Shown: in pieces, positions 1 to 14,504 of the stretch
Numbering within the stretch: the stretch's first letter is position 1
Layout of the letters: the number at the start of each line of letters is the position of its first letter
NCBI RefSeq assembly: GCF_008831285.2
Contig: NW_022204623.1
Span: 1 to 30,169, forward strand
Direction: 5' to 3'
From: Nymphaea colorata
Taxonomy: Eukaryota > Streptophyta > Magnoliopsida > Nymphaeales > Nymphaeaceae
DNA: 30,169 bases
Position numbers and translations under genes: made by a program
Notes under the pieces: model-generated
The model's input: the letters and a program-made list of their open reading frames with translations, nothing else
Database searches by the model: none
Told to the model about the DNA's origin: nothing

Positions 1-3000
1 CTTATCGTACAAACTAGAAAGGATCAAACTAATGCATAGGTCTCCTTTATATCCATATAAACTTGTGAGTTTTAATTTTTAAATCATTGATCATGGATGT
101 AATAACATGTGAAACACGTTAGGTTAACTATAAGACACCAAATGAATCACTCGAATCACATTCATTTTCATACAAACTTGTGATTTCAGTTCACTTAATC
201 AAGCAACATGGATGTAACAATAAGTTAAGCACATTCAATTAAGTATGTGATCATTTGAATCACTTAAATCGCACTTGTATTGATACGAACTTGTAATTTC
301 AATCCTTTAGATCGTGCACTATAGTCGTACCAATACGAGTCAGATTTAAGTGATTCATATGATCACGCATACTTTATTGAATGTACTTGACTTATTGTTA
401 TATCCATGTTAAATGATTTAGTAGATTGAAATCACAGGCTTGCATGAAAATGAATGAGATTTGAGTGATTCATTTGGTGCCCTATTGTTAACCTAATTCA
501 CTTGTTAAGCACATTCAATTAAATTACAAGTGAAACACATTAGGTTAACTATATGACACCAAATGAATCACTTGTTAAGGACATCCGTATTAAGAATCAT
601 TATAAATGTAACAACTAGTGAACACATTAGGTAAACCATAAGACACCAAATGAATCACTCGAATCTCATTCATTTCATACAAACTTGTGATTTCGATCTA
701 CTAAATCATTTAATATAGATGTAACAACAAGTTAAACACATCAATTAAGCATGCATGATCATATGAATCATTTAAATCTCACTTGTACTGGTACGAACGC
801 GTGATTCAATCTTTAATCGTTCACTATAGATGTAACAACAAATTCAACTCATCGGACTAATTACACGCATTCAAAGTAATGCATAGATCCATTTGTATCC
901 ATATGAACTTGCGATTTCAATCATTTAAATCATTCATTATAGATGTAATAACAAGTGAAATACACTAGATTAACTGTAAGGGACCAACTTAATGACCTGA
1001 CTCTCATTCATTTCCAAACGAACTTCTTATTTCAAGCCACTAAGTCATTCTATACGTATGTAACAAATGGCTACGCACACTCAATTAAATATATTGATCA
1101 AATATATGTAATAACAAGTGAAAATGAATCATTTAATCTCTCAATTAAATATATGTGATCAAATATATGTAATAACAAGTGAAACATATTAGGTTACCTA
1201 CAAGACACCAAATGAATCACTCAAATCTCATTCATTTCCATACAAACCTATGATTTCAATATACTAAATCATTTAATATAGACGTAACAACAAGTTAAGC
1301 ACATTCAATTAAGTATGCGTGATCAAATGAATCACTTAAATCTCACTCGTATGAGACGAGTGATTTAGTGTGCGTATGGATACAAATGAATGAGATGTAA
1401 CAACATGTTCAACTTATTGAACAAACTACAAGGGATCAAACTAAACTAATCCATAGGTCTCCTTTACATCCATATAAACTTGTGAGTTTTTATCGTTTAA
1501 ATCGTTGATCATAGATGTCATAACGAGTGAAACACATTAGGTTAATTATAAGACACCAAATGAATCACTCAAATCTCATTTATTTTCACACAAACTTGTG
1601 ATTTGAATTCACTTAATCTAGCAATATGGATGTAACAACAAGTTAAGCACATTCAATTAAGTATGTGTGATCATTTGAATCACTTAAATCGCACTTGTTT
1701 GATACGAACTTGTGATTTCAATCATTTAGATCGTGCACTATAGTTGTAACAATAATTCAACTCATCGGACTAACTACACGCGTTTGTATCCACATGAACA
1801 TGTGATTTCAATCATTTAAATCATTCATTATATATGTATTCCAAACGAACTTCTGGTATCAAAGCCACTAGGTCATTCTATACGTAAGTAAGAAATGGTC
1901 ACGCACATTCAATTAAATACAAGTGATCAATTATATGTAATAACAGTGAAAATAATCACTTAATCTCTCAATTAAATATAAGTGATCAAATATATGTAAT
2001 AACAAGTGAAACACATTAGGTTACTTACAAGACACCAAATGAATCACTCCAATATCATTCATTTTCATACAAACCTATGATTTTAATCTACTAAATCATT
2101 TAATATAGACGTAACAACAAGTTAAGCACATTCAATTACGTATGTGTGATAAAATGAATCACTTAAATCCCACTCGTATTGATACGAACTTGTGATTTCA
2201 ATTCTTACATCGATCACCATAGATGTAAGAACTAGTTCAACTTATTGAACTAACTACAAGGGATCAAACTAATGCATAGGTCTCCTTTATATCCATACAA
2301 ACTTGTAAGTTTAATCATTTAAATCATTGATCAAAGATGTAATAACAAGTGAAACACAATAGGTTAACTACAAGACACCAAATGAATCACTCGAATCTCA
2401 TTCATTTTCGCACAAACTTGTGATTTCAATCTACTAAATCATTTATTATAGACGTAACAACAAGTTAAACACATCAATTAAGTATGCATGATTATATGAA
2501 TCACTTAAATCTCACTTGTATTCGTACGAACATGTGATTTCAATCCTTTAGAACGTTCCCTATAGATGTAACAACAAATTCAACTCATCGGACTAACTAC
2601 ACGTGTACAAATATAGTGACTTCAACCATTGATCCAATAAACTTGTGATTTCAACCATTTAAATCATTCATTATAGATGTAATAACAAGTGAAATACATT
2701 AGATTAACTATAAGGGACCAATATAGTGACTTGACTCTCATTCATTTCCAAACGGACTTCTTTTTTCAAGCCACTAAGTCATTCTATACGTATGTAACAA
2801 ATGGTTACGCACATTCAATTAATATAAGTTATCAAATGTATGTAAGAACAAGTAAAAATGAATCACATAATCTCTCGATTAAACATAAGTGATCAAATGT
2901 ATGTAATAACAAGTGAAAACATTAAGTTACCTGTAAGACACCAAATGAATCACTCGAATCCCATTCATTTTCATATAAACCTATGATTTAATTTACTAAA

Positions 3001-3130
3001 TCATTTAATATAAACGTAACAACAAGTTAAGTACATTCAATAAATATGCGTGATCAATTGAATCACTTAAATCCACTCGTATTGATGTGAACTTGTGCAT
3101 CGATCACTATAGATGTAACAACATGTTCAA
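1..3130 (+). repeat. HOR unit U1 (3,130 bp)
   Basis: A full-length unit from the first cttatcgtac marker to the next. It has the inverted block at 325-507 and the small inverted patch around 1344-1381. The supermodule II marker tattccaaac is at 1837. It carries the left-group variant tacacgcg near 1786. Scattered one-base losses, such as acatcaatt for acattcaatt, are frequent. Confidence 0.9.
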
Positions 3131-5668
3131 CTTATCGTACAAACTAGAAAGATCAAACTAATGCATAGGTCTCCTTTATATCCATATAAACTTGTGAGTT
3201 TTAATTATTTAAATCATTGATCATGGATGTAATAACATGTGAAACACGTTAGGTTAACTATAAGACACCAAATGAATCACTCGAATCACATTCATTTTCA
3301 TACAAACTTGTGATTTCAGTTCACTTAATCAAGCAACATGGATATAACAATAAGTTAAGCACATTCAATTAAGTATGTGTGATCATTTGAATCACTTAAA
3401 TCGCACTTGTATTGATACGAACTTGTGATTTCAATCATTTAGATCGTGCACTATAGTTGTAACAATAAATTCAAGCCATAGGACTAACTACACGCGTTTG
3501 TATCCACATGAACATGTGATTTCAATCATTTAAATCATTCATTATATATGTATTCCAAACGAACTTCTGGTATCAAAGCCACTAGGTCATTCTATACGTA
3601 AGTAAGAAATGGTCACGCACATTAAATTAAATACAAGTGATCAATTATATGTAATAACAAGTGAAAATCAATCACTTAATCTCTCTCAATTAAGTATAAG
3701 TGATCAAATATATGTAATAACAAGTGAATCACATTAGGTTACTTACAAGACACCAAATGAATCACTCCAATATCATTCATTTTCATACAAACCTATGATT
3801 TTAATCTACTAAATCATTTAATATAGACGTAACAACAAGTTAAGCACATTCAATTACGTATGTGTGATAAAATGAATCACTTAAATCCCACTCGTATTGA
3901 TACGAACTGTGATTTCAATTCCTTACACGATCACCATAGATGTAAGAACTAGTTCAACTTATTGAACTAACTACAATGGATCAAACTAATGCATAGGTCT
4001 CCTTATTCCACACAAACTTGTAAGTTTTAATCATTTAAATCGTTGATCATAGATGTCATAACGAGTGAAACACATTAGGTTAATTAGAAGACACCAAATG
4101 AATCACTCAAATCTCATTATTTTCACACAAACTTGTGATTTGAATTCACTTAATCTAGCAATATGGATGTAACAACAAGTTAAGCACATTCAATTAAGTA
4201 TGTGTGATCATTTGAATCACTTAAATCGCACTTGTATTGATACGAACTTGTGATTTCAATCATTTAGATCGTGCACTATAGTTGTGACAATAAATTCAAC
4301 TCATCGGACTAACTACACGCGTTTGTATCCACATGAACATGTGATTTCAATCATTTAAATCATTCATTATATATGTATTCCAAACGAACTTCTGGTATCA
4401 AAGCCACTAGGTCATTCTATACGTAAGTAAGAAATGGTCACGCACATTCAATTAAATACAAGTGATCAATTTATGTAATAACAAGTGAAAATCAATCACT
4501 TAACCTCTCAATTAAATATAAGTGATTAAATATATGTAATAACAAGTGAAACACATTAGGTTACTTACAAGACACCAAATGAATCACTCCAATATCATTC
4601 ATTTTCATACAAACCTATGATTTTAATCTACTAAATCATTTAATATAGATGTAACAACAAGTTAATCACATTCAATTACGTATGTGTGATAAAATGAATC
4701 ACTTAAATCCCACTCGTATTGATACGAACTTGTGATTTCAATTCCTTACATCGATCACCATAGATGTAAGAACTAGTCCAACTTATTGAATAACTACAAG
4801 AGATCAAACTAATGCATAGGTCTCCTTTATATCCATACACACTTGTAAGTTTTAATCATTTAAATCATTGATCAAAGATGTAATAACAAGTGAACACAAT
4901 AGTTAACTACAAGACACCAAATGAAGACTCGAATCTCATTCATTTTCACACAAACTTGTGATTTCAATCTATTAAATCATTTATTATAGACGTAACAACA
5001 AGTTAAACACATTCAATTAAGTATGCATGATTATATGAATCACTTAAATCTCACTTGTATTCGTACGAACATGTGATTTCAATCCTTTAGAACGTTCCTA
5101 TAGATGTAACAACAAATCAACTCATCGGACTAACTACACGTGTACAAATATAGTGACTTCAACCATTTGTATCATATAAACTTGTGATTTCAACCATTTA
5201 AATCATTCATTATAGATGTAATAACAAGTGAAATACATTAGATTAACTATAAGGGACCAATATAGTGACTTGACTCATTCATTTCCAAACGGACTCTTTT
5301 TTCAAGCCACTAAGTCATTCTATACGTATGTAACAAATGGTTACGCACATTCAATTAAATATAAGTTATCAAATGTATTAAGAACAAGTAAAAATGAATC
5401 ACATAATCTCTCGATTAAACATAAGTGATCAAATGTATGTAATAACAAGTGAAACACATTAAGTTACCTGTAAGACACCAAATGAATCACTCGAATCCCA
5501 TTCATTTTCATATAAACCTATGATTTGAATTTACTAAATCATTTAATATAAACTAACAACAAGTTAAGTACATTCAATTAAATATGCGTGATCAATTGAA
5601 TCACTTAAATCCACTCGTATTGATGTGAACTTGTGCATCGATCACTATAGATGTAACAACATGTTCAA
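3131..5668 (+). repeat. HOR unit U2, rearranged (2,538 bp)
   Basis: The shortest unit and the only one without the inverted block. Its first roughly 300 bp match the start of U1, then within a B block it switches to the B block of supermodule II, skipping about 1.43 kb. Further on, a C block switches back to an earlier C block at about 4033-4041 (shared atttaaatc), so the tattccaaac segment is present twice, at 3551 and 4376, 825 bp apart. The net length fits one deletion plus one duplication by unequal exchange between homologous blocks. Confidence 0.88.
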
Positions 5669-8528
5669 CTTATCGTACAAACTAGAAAGGATCAAACTAA
5701 TGCATAGGTCTCCTTTATATCCATATAAACTTGTGAGTTTTAATTATTTAAATCATTGATCATGGATGTAATAACATGTGAAACACGTTAGGTTAACTAT
5801 AAGACACCAAATGAATCACTCGAATCACATTCATTTTCATACAAACTTGTGATTTCAGTTCACTTAATCAAGCAACATGGATGTAACAATAAGTTAAGCA
5901 CATTCAATTAGTATGTGTGATCATTTGAATCACTTAAATCGCACTTGTATTGATACGAACTTGTAATTTCAATCCTTTAGATCGTGCACTATAGTCGTAC
6001 CAATACGAGTCAGATTTAAGTGATTCATATGATCACGCATACTTTATTGAATGTACTTGACTTATTGTTATATCCATGTTAAATGATTTAGTAGATTGAA
6101 ATCACAGGCTTGCATGAAAATGAATGAGATTTGAGTGATTCATTTGGTGCCCTATTGTTAACCTAATTCACTTGTTAAGCACATTCAATTAAATTACAAG
6201 TGAAACACATTAGGTTAACTATATGACACCAAATGAATCACTTGTTAAGGACATCCGTATTAAGAATCATTATAAATGTAACAACTAGTGAAACACATTA
6301 GGTAAACCATAAGACACCAAATGAATCACTCGAATCTCATTCATTTTCATACGAACTTGTGATTTCGATCTACTAAATCATTTAATATAGATGTAACAAC
6401 AAGTTAAACACATTCAATTAAGCATGCATGATCATATGAATCATTTAAATCTCACTTGTATTGGTACGAATGCGTGATTTCAATCCTTTAGATCGTTCAC
6501 TATAATGTAACAACAAATTCAACTCATCGGACTAATTACACGCATTCAAAGTAATGCATAGATCCATTTGTATCCATATGAATTGCGATTTCAATCATTT
6601 AAATCATTCATTATAGATGTAATAACAAGTGAAATACACTAGATTAACTGTAAGGGACCAACTTAATGACTGACTCTCATTCATTTCCAAACGAATTCTT
6701 ATTTCAAGCCACTAAGTCATTCTATACGTATGTAACAAATGCTACGCACACTCAATTAAATATATTGATACAAATGAATGAGATGTAACAACATGTTCAA
6801 CTTATTGAACAAACTACAAGGGATCAAACTAAACTAATCCATAGGTCTCCTTTACATCCATATAAACTTGTGAGTTTTTATCGTTTAAATCGTTGATCAT
6901 AGATGTCATAACGAGTGAAACACATTAGGTTAATTATAAGACACCAAATGAATCACTCAAATCTCATTTATTTTCACACAAACTTGTGATTTGAATTCAC
7001 TTAATCTAGCAATATGGATGTAACAACAAGTTAAGCACATTAATTAATATGTGTGATCATTTGAATCACTTAAATCGCACTTGTATTGATACGAACTTGT
7101 GATTTCAATCATTTAGATCGTGCACTATAGTTGTAACAATAAATTCAACCATCGGACTAACTACACGCGTTTGTATCCACATGAACATGTGATTTCAATC
7201 ATTTAAATCATTCATTATATATGTATTCCAAACGAACTTCTGGTATCAAAGCCACTAGGTCATTCTATACGTAAGTAAGAAATGGTCACGCACATTCAAT
7301 TAAATACAAGTGATCAATTATATGTAATAACAAGTGAAAATCAATCACTTAATCTCTCTCAATTAAATATAAGTGATCAAATATATGTAATAACAAGTGA
7401 AACACATTAGGTTACTTACAAGACACCAAATGAATCACTCCAATATCATTCATTTTCATACAAACCTATGATTTTAATCTACTAAATCATTTAATATAGA
7501 CGTAACAACAAGTTAAGCACATTCAATTACGTATGTGTGATAAAATGAATCACTTAAATCCCACTCGTATTGATACGAACTTGTGATTTCAATTCCTTAC
7601 ATCGATCACCATAGATGTAAGAACTAGTTCAACTTATTGAACTAACTACAAGGGATCAAACTAATGCATAGGTCTCCTTTATGTCCATACAAACTTGTAA
7701 GTTTTAATCATTTAAATCATTGATCAAAGATGTAATAACAAGTGAAACACAATAGGTTAACTACAAGACACCAAATGAATCACTCGAATCTCATTCATTT
7801 TCGCACAAACTTGTGATTTCAATCTACTAAATCATTTATTATAGACGTAACAACAAGTTAAACACATTCAATTAAGTATGCATGATTATATGAATCACTT
7901 AAATCTCACTTGTATTCGTACGAACATGTGATTTCAATCCTTTAGAACGTTCCCTATAGATTAACAACAAATTCAACTCATCGGACTAACTACACGTGTA
8001 CAAATATAGTGACTTCAACCATTTGTATCCATATAAACTTGTGATTTCAACCATTTAAATCATTCATTATAGATGTAATAACAAGTGAAATACATTAGAT
8101 TAACTATAAGGGACCAATATAGTGACTTGACTTCATTCATTTCCAAACGGACTTCTTTTTTCAAGCCACTAAGTCATTCTATACGTATGTAACAAATGGT
8201 TACGCACATTCAATTAAATATAAGTTATCAAATGTATGTAAGAACAAGTAAAAATGAATCACATAATCTCTGATTAAACATAAGTGATCAAATGTATGTA
8301 ATAACAAGTGAAACACATTAAGTTACCTGTAAGACACCAAATGAATCACTCGAATCCCATTCATTTTCATATAAACCTATGATTTGAATTTACTAAATCA
8401 TTTAATATAAACGTAACAACAAGTTAAGTACATTCAATTAAATATGCGTGATCAATTGAATCACTTAAATCCACTCGTATTGATGTGAACTTGTGCATCG
8501 ATCACTATAGATGTAACAACATGTTCAA
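5669..8528 (+). repeat. HOR unit U3 with 284-bp deletion (2,860 bp)
   Basis: Complete apart from a deletion whose junction is at 6767-6769. There the text runs tattgat directly into acaaatgaatgag, sharing the trinucleotide gat at both former ends. The lost part is the end of supermodule I and the start of II, including the small inverted patch. The inverted block is at 5995-6177. U4 has the identical junction. Confidence 0.9.
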
Positions 8529-11398
8529 CTTATCGTACAAACTAGAAAGGATCAAACTAATGCATAGGTCTCCTTTATATCCATATAAACTTGTGAGTTT
8601 TAATTATTTAAATCATTGATCATGGATGTAATAACATGTGAAACACGTTAGGTTAACTATAAGACACCAAATGAATCACTCGAATCACATTCATTTTCAT
8701 ACAAACTTGTGATTTCAGTTCACTTAATCAAGCAACATGGATGTAACAATAAGTTAAGCACATTCAATTAGTATGTGTGATCATTTGAATCACTTAAATC
8801 GCACTTGTATTGATACGAACTTGTAATTTCAATCCTTTAGATCGTGCACTATAGTCGTACCAATACGAGTCAGATTTAAGTGATTCATATGATCACGCAT
8901 ACTTTATTGAATGTACTTGACTTATTGTTATATCCATGTTAAATGATTTAGTAGATTGAAATCACAGGCTTGCATGAAAATGAATGAGATTTGAGTGATT
9001 CATTTGGTGCCTATTGTTAACCTAATTCACTTGTTAAGCACATTCAATTAAATTACAAGTGAAACACATTAGGTTAACTATATGACACCAAATGAATCAC
9101 TTGTTAAGGACATCCGTATTAAGAATCATTATAAATGTAACAACTAGTGAAACACATTAGGTAAACCATAAGACACCAAATGAATCACTCGAATCTCATT
9201 CATTTTCATACGAACTTGTGATTTCGATCTACTAAATCATTTAATATAGATGTAACAACAAGTTAAACACATTCAATTAAGCATGCATGATCATATGAAT
9301 CATTTAAATCTCACTTGTATTGGTACGAAGCGTGATTTCAATCCTTTAGATCGTTCACTATAGATGTAACAACAAATTCAACTCATCGGACTAATTACAC
9401 GCATTCAAAGTAATGCATAGATCCCATTTGTATCCATATGAACTTGCGATTTCAATCATTTAAATCATTCATTATAGATGTAATAACAAGTGAAATACAC
9501 TAGATTAACTGTAAGGGACCAACTTAATGACCTGACTCTCATTCATTTCCAAACGAACTTCTTATTTCAAGCCACTAAGTCATTCTATACGTATGTAACA
9601 AATGGCTACGCACACTCAATTAAATATATTGATACAAATGAATGAGATGTAACAACATGTTCAACTTATTGAACAAACTACAAGGGATCAAACTAAACTA
9701 ATCCATAGGTCTCCTTTACATCCATATAAACTTGTGAGTTTTTATCGTTTAAATCGTTGATCATAGATGTCATAACGAGTGAAACACATTAGGTTAATTA
9801 TAAGACACCAAATGAATCACTCAAATCTCATTTATTTTCACACAAACTTGTGATTTGAATTCACTTAATCTAGCAATATGGATGTAACAACAAGTTAAGC
9901 ACATTTAATTAAATATGTGTGATCATTTGAATCACTTAAATCGCACTTGTATTGATACGAACTTGTGATTTCAATCATTTAGATCGTGCACTATAGTTGT
10001 AACAATAAATTCAAGCCATCGGACTAACTACACGCGTTTGTATCCACATGAACATGTGATTTCAATCATTTAAATCATTCATTATATATGTATTCCAAAC
10101 GAACTTCTGGTATCAAAGCCACTAGGTCATTCTATACGTAAGTAAGAAATGGTCACGCACATTCAATTAAATACAAGTGATCAATTATATGTAATAACAA
10201 GTGAAAATCAATCACTTAATCTCTCTCAATTAAATATAAGTGATCAAATATATGTAATAACAAGTGAAACACATTAGGTTACTTACAAGACACCAAATGA
10301 ATCACTCCAATATCATTCATTTTCATACAAACCTATGATTTTAATCTACTAAATCATTTAATATAGACGTAACAACAAGTTAAGCACATTCAATTACGTA
10401 TGTGTGATAAAATGAATCACTTAAATCCCACTCGTATTGATACGAACTTGTGATTTCAATTCCTTACATCGATCACCATAGATGTAAGAACTAGTTCAAC
10501 TTATTGAACTAACTACAAGGGATCAAACTAATGCATAGGTCTCCTTTATGTCCATACAAACTTGTAAGTTTTAATCATTTAAATCATTGATCAAAGATGT
10601 AATAACAAGTGAAACACAATAGGTTAACTACAAGACACCAAATGAATCACTCGAATCTCATTCATTTTCGCACAAACTTGTGATTTCAATCTACTAAATC
10701 ATTTATTATAGACGTAACAACAAGTTAAACACATTCAATTAAGTATGCATGATTATATGAATCACTTAAATCTCACTTGTATTCGTACGAACATGTATTT
10801 CAATCCTTTAGAACGTTCCCTATAGATGTAACAACAAATTCAACTCATCGGACTAACTACACGTGTACAAATATAGTGACTTCAACCATTTGTATCCATA
10901 TAAACTTGTGATTTCAACCATTTAAATCATTCATTATAGATGTAATAACAAGTGAAATACATTAGATTAACTATAAGGGACCAATATAGTGACTTGACTC
11001 TCATTCATTTCCAAACGGACTTCTTTTTTCAAGCCACTAAGTCATTCTATACGTATGTAACAAATGGTTACGCACATTCAATTAAATATAAGTTATCAAA
11101 TGTATGTAAGAACAAGTAAAAATGAATCACATAATCTCTTGATTAAACATAAGTGATCAAATGTATGTAATAACAAGTGAAACACATTAAGTTACCTGTA
11201 AGACACCAAATGAATCACTCGAATCCCATTCATTTTCATATAAACCTATGATTTGAATTTACTAAATCATTTAATATAAACGTAACAACAAGTTAAGTAC
11301 ATTCAATTAAATATGCGTGATCAATTGAATCACTTAAATCCCACTCGTATTGATGTGAACTTGTGCATCGATCACTATAGATGTAACAACATGTTCAA
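8529..11398 (+). repeat. HOR unit U4 with the same 284-bp deletion (2,870 bp)
   Basis: Nearly identical to U3, including the deletion junction at 9631-9633. This implies that U3 and U4 are adjacent copies of one deleted ancestor. The inverted block is at 8855-9036. It still carries the left-group tacacgcg variant near 10028. Confidence 0.9.
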
Positions 11399-14300
11399 CT
11401 TATCGTACAAACTAGAAAGGATCAAACTAATGCATAGGTCTCCTTTATATCCATATAAACTTGTGAGTTTTAATTATTTAAATCATTGATCATGGATGTA
11501 ATAACATGTGAAACACGTTAGGTTAACTATAAGACACCAAATGAATCACTCGAATCACATTCATTTTCATACAAACTTGTGATTTCAGTTCACTTAATCA
11601 AGCAACATGGATGTAACAATAAGTTAAGCACATTCAATTAGTATGTGTGATCATTTGAATCACTTAAATCGCACTTGTATTGATACGAACTTGTAATTTC
11701 AATCCTTTAGATCGTGCACTATAGTCGTACCAATACGAGTCAGATTTAAGTGATTCATATGATCACGCATACTTTATTGAATGTACTTGACTTATTGTTA
11801 TATCCATGTTAAATGATTTAGTAGATTGAAATCACAGGCTTGCATGAAAATGAATGAGATTTGAGTGATTCATTTGGTGCCCTATTGTTAACCTAATTCA
11901 CTTGTTAAGCACATTCAATTAAATTACAAGTGAAACACATTAGGTTAACTATATGACACCAAATGAATCACTTGTTAAGGACATCCGTATTAAGAATCAT
12001 TATAAATGTAACAACTAGTGAAACACATTAGGTAAACCATAAGACACCAAATGAATCACTCGAATCTCATTCATTTTCATACGAACTTGTGATTTCGATC
12101 TACTAAATCATTTAATATAGATGTAACAACAAGTTAAACACATTCAATTAAGCATGCATGATCATATGAATCATTTAAATCTCACTTGTATTGGTACGAA
12201 CGCGTGATTTCAATCCTTTAGATCGTTCACTATAGATGTAACAACAAATTCAACTCATCGGACTAATTACACGCATTCAAAGTAATGCATAGATCCCATT
12301 TGTATCCATATGAACTTGCGATTTCAATCATTTAAATCATTCATTATAGATGTAATAACAAGTGAAATACACTAGATTAACTGTAAGGGACCAACTTAAT
12401 GACCTGACTCTCATTCATTTCCAAACGAACTTCTTATTTCAAGCCACTAAGTCATTCTATACGTATGTAACAAATGGCTACGCACACTCAATTAAATATA
12501 TTGATCAAATATATGTAATAACAAGTGAAAATGAATCATTTAATCTCTCAATTAAATATATGTGATCAATATATGTAATAACAAGTGAAACATATTAGGT
12601 TACTACAAGACACCAAATGAATCACTCAAATCTCATTCATTTCCATACAAACCTATGATTCAATATACTAAATCATTAATATAGACGTAACAACAAGTTA
12701 AGCACATTCATTAAGTATGCGTGATCAAATGAATCACTTAAATCTCACTCGTATCGAGACGAGTGATTTAGTGTGCGTATGGATACAAATGAATGAGATG
12801 TAAACAGTTCAACTATTGAACAAACTACAAGGATCAAACTAAACTATCCATAGGTCTCCTTTAATCCATATAAACTTGTGAGTTTTATCGTTAAATCGTT
12901 GATCATAGATGTATACACCAAATGAATCACTCAAATCTCATTTATTTTCACACAAACTTGTGATTTGAATTCACTTAATCTAGCAATATGGATGTAACAA
13001 CAAGTTAAGCACATTCAATTAAGTATGTGTGATCATTTGAATCACTTAAATCGCACTTGTATTGATACGAACTTGTGATTTCAATCATTTAGATCGTGCA
13101 CTATAGTTGTAACAATAAATTCAACTCATCGGACTAACTACATGCGTTTGTATCCACATGAACATGTGATTTCAATCATTTAAATCATTCATTATATATG
13201 TATTCCAAACGAACTTCTGGTATCAAAGCCACTAGGTCATTCTATACGTAAGTAAGAAATGGTCACGCACATTCAATTAAATACAAGTGATCAATTATAT
13301 GTAATAACAAGTGAAAATCATCACTTAATCTCTCTCAATTAAATATAAGTGATCAAATATATGTAATAACAAGTGAAACACATTAGGTTACTTACAAGAC
13401 ACCAAATGAATCACTCCAATATCATTCATTTTCATACAAACCTATGATTTTAATCTACTAAATCATTTAATATAGACGTAACAACAAGTTAAGCACATTC
13501 AATTACGTATGTGTGATAAAATGAATCACTTAAATCCCACTCGTATTGATACGAACTTGTGATTTCAATTCCTTACATCGATCACCATAGATGTAAGAAC
13601 TAGTTCAACTTATTGAACTAACTACAAGGGATCAAACTAATGCATAGGTCTCCTTTTGTCCATACAAACTTGTAAGTTTTAATCATTTAAATCATTGATC
13701 AAAGATGTAATAACAAGTGAAACACAATAGGTTAACTACAAGACACCAAATGAATCACTCGAATCTCATTCATTTTCGCACAAACTTGTGATTTCAATCT
13801 ACTAAATCATTTATTATAGACGTAACAACAAGTTAAACACATTCAATTAAGTATGCATGATTATATGAATCACTTAAATCTCAGTTGTATTCGTACGAAC
13901 ATGTGATTTCAATCCTTTAGAACGTTCCCTATAGATGTAACAACAAATTCAACTCATCGGACTAACTACACGTGTACAAATATAGTGACTTCAACCATTT
14001 GTATCCATATAAACTTGTGATTTCAACCATTTAAATCATTCATTATAGATGTAATAACAAGTGAAATACATTAGATTAACTATAAGGGACCAATATAGTG
14101 ACTTGACTCTCATTCATTTCCAAACGGACTTCTTTTTTCAAGCCACAAGCATTCTATACGTATGTAACAAATGGTTACGCACATTCAATTAAATATAAGT
14201 TATCAAATGTATGTAAGAACAAGTAAAAATGAATCACATAATCTCTGATTAAACATAAGTGATCAAATGTATGTAATAACAAGTGAAACACATTAAGTTA

Positions 14301-14504
14301 CCTGTAAGACACCAAATGAATCACTCGAATCCCATTCATTTTCATATAAACCTATGATTTGAATTTACTAAATCATTTAATATAAACGTAACAACAAGTT
14401 AAGTACATTCAATTAAATATGCGTGATCAATTGAATCACTTAAATCCCACTCGTATTGATGTGAACTTGTGCATCGATCACTATAGATGTAACAACATGT
14501 TCAA
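11399..14504 (+). repeat. HOR unit U5 (3,106 bp)
   Basis: A full-plan unit with the inverted block at 11725-11907 and the hairpin patch at 12746-12765. About 27 bp are missing near 12912, where gatgt runs straight into atacacc. From 12560 to 12920 one-base losses are dense. It is the first unit with the right-group tacatgcg variant (near 13139). Confidence 0.9.

Noticed and set aside
955-1158. Recurrent 66-67-codon plus-strand frames starting MKY (955, 2689, 5228, 12362, 18612)
   Set aside because: They lie across A', short-B and short-A satellite blocks and recur because the array is homogenised. Sister copies are broken by one-base indels without any sign of frame preservation, and there is no domain or promoter.
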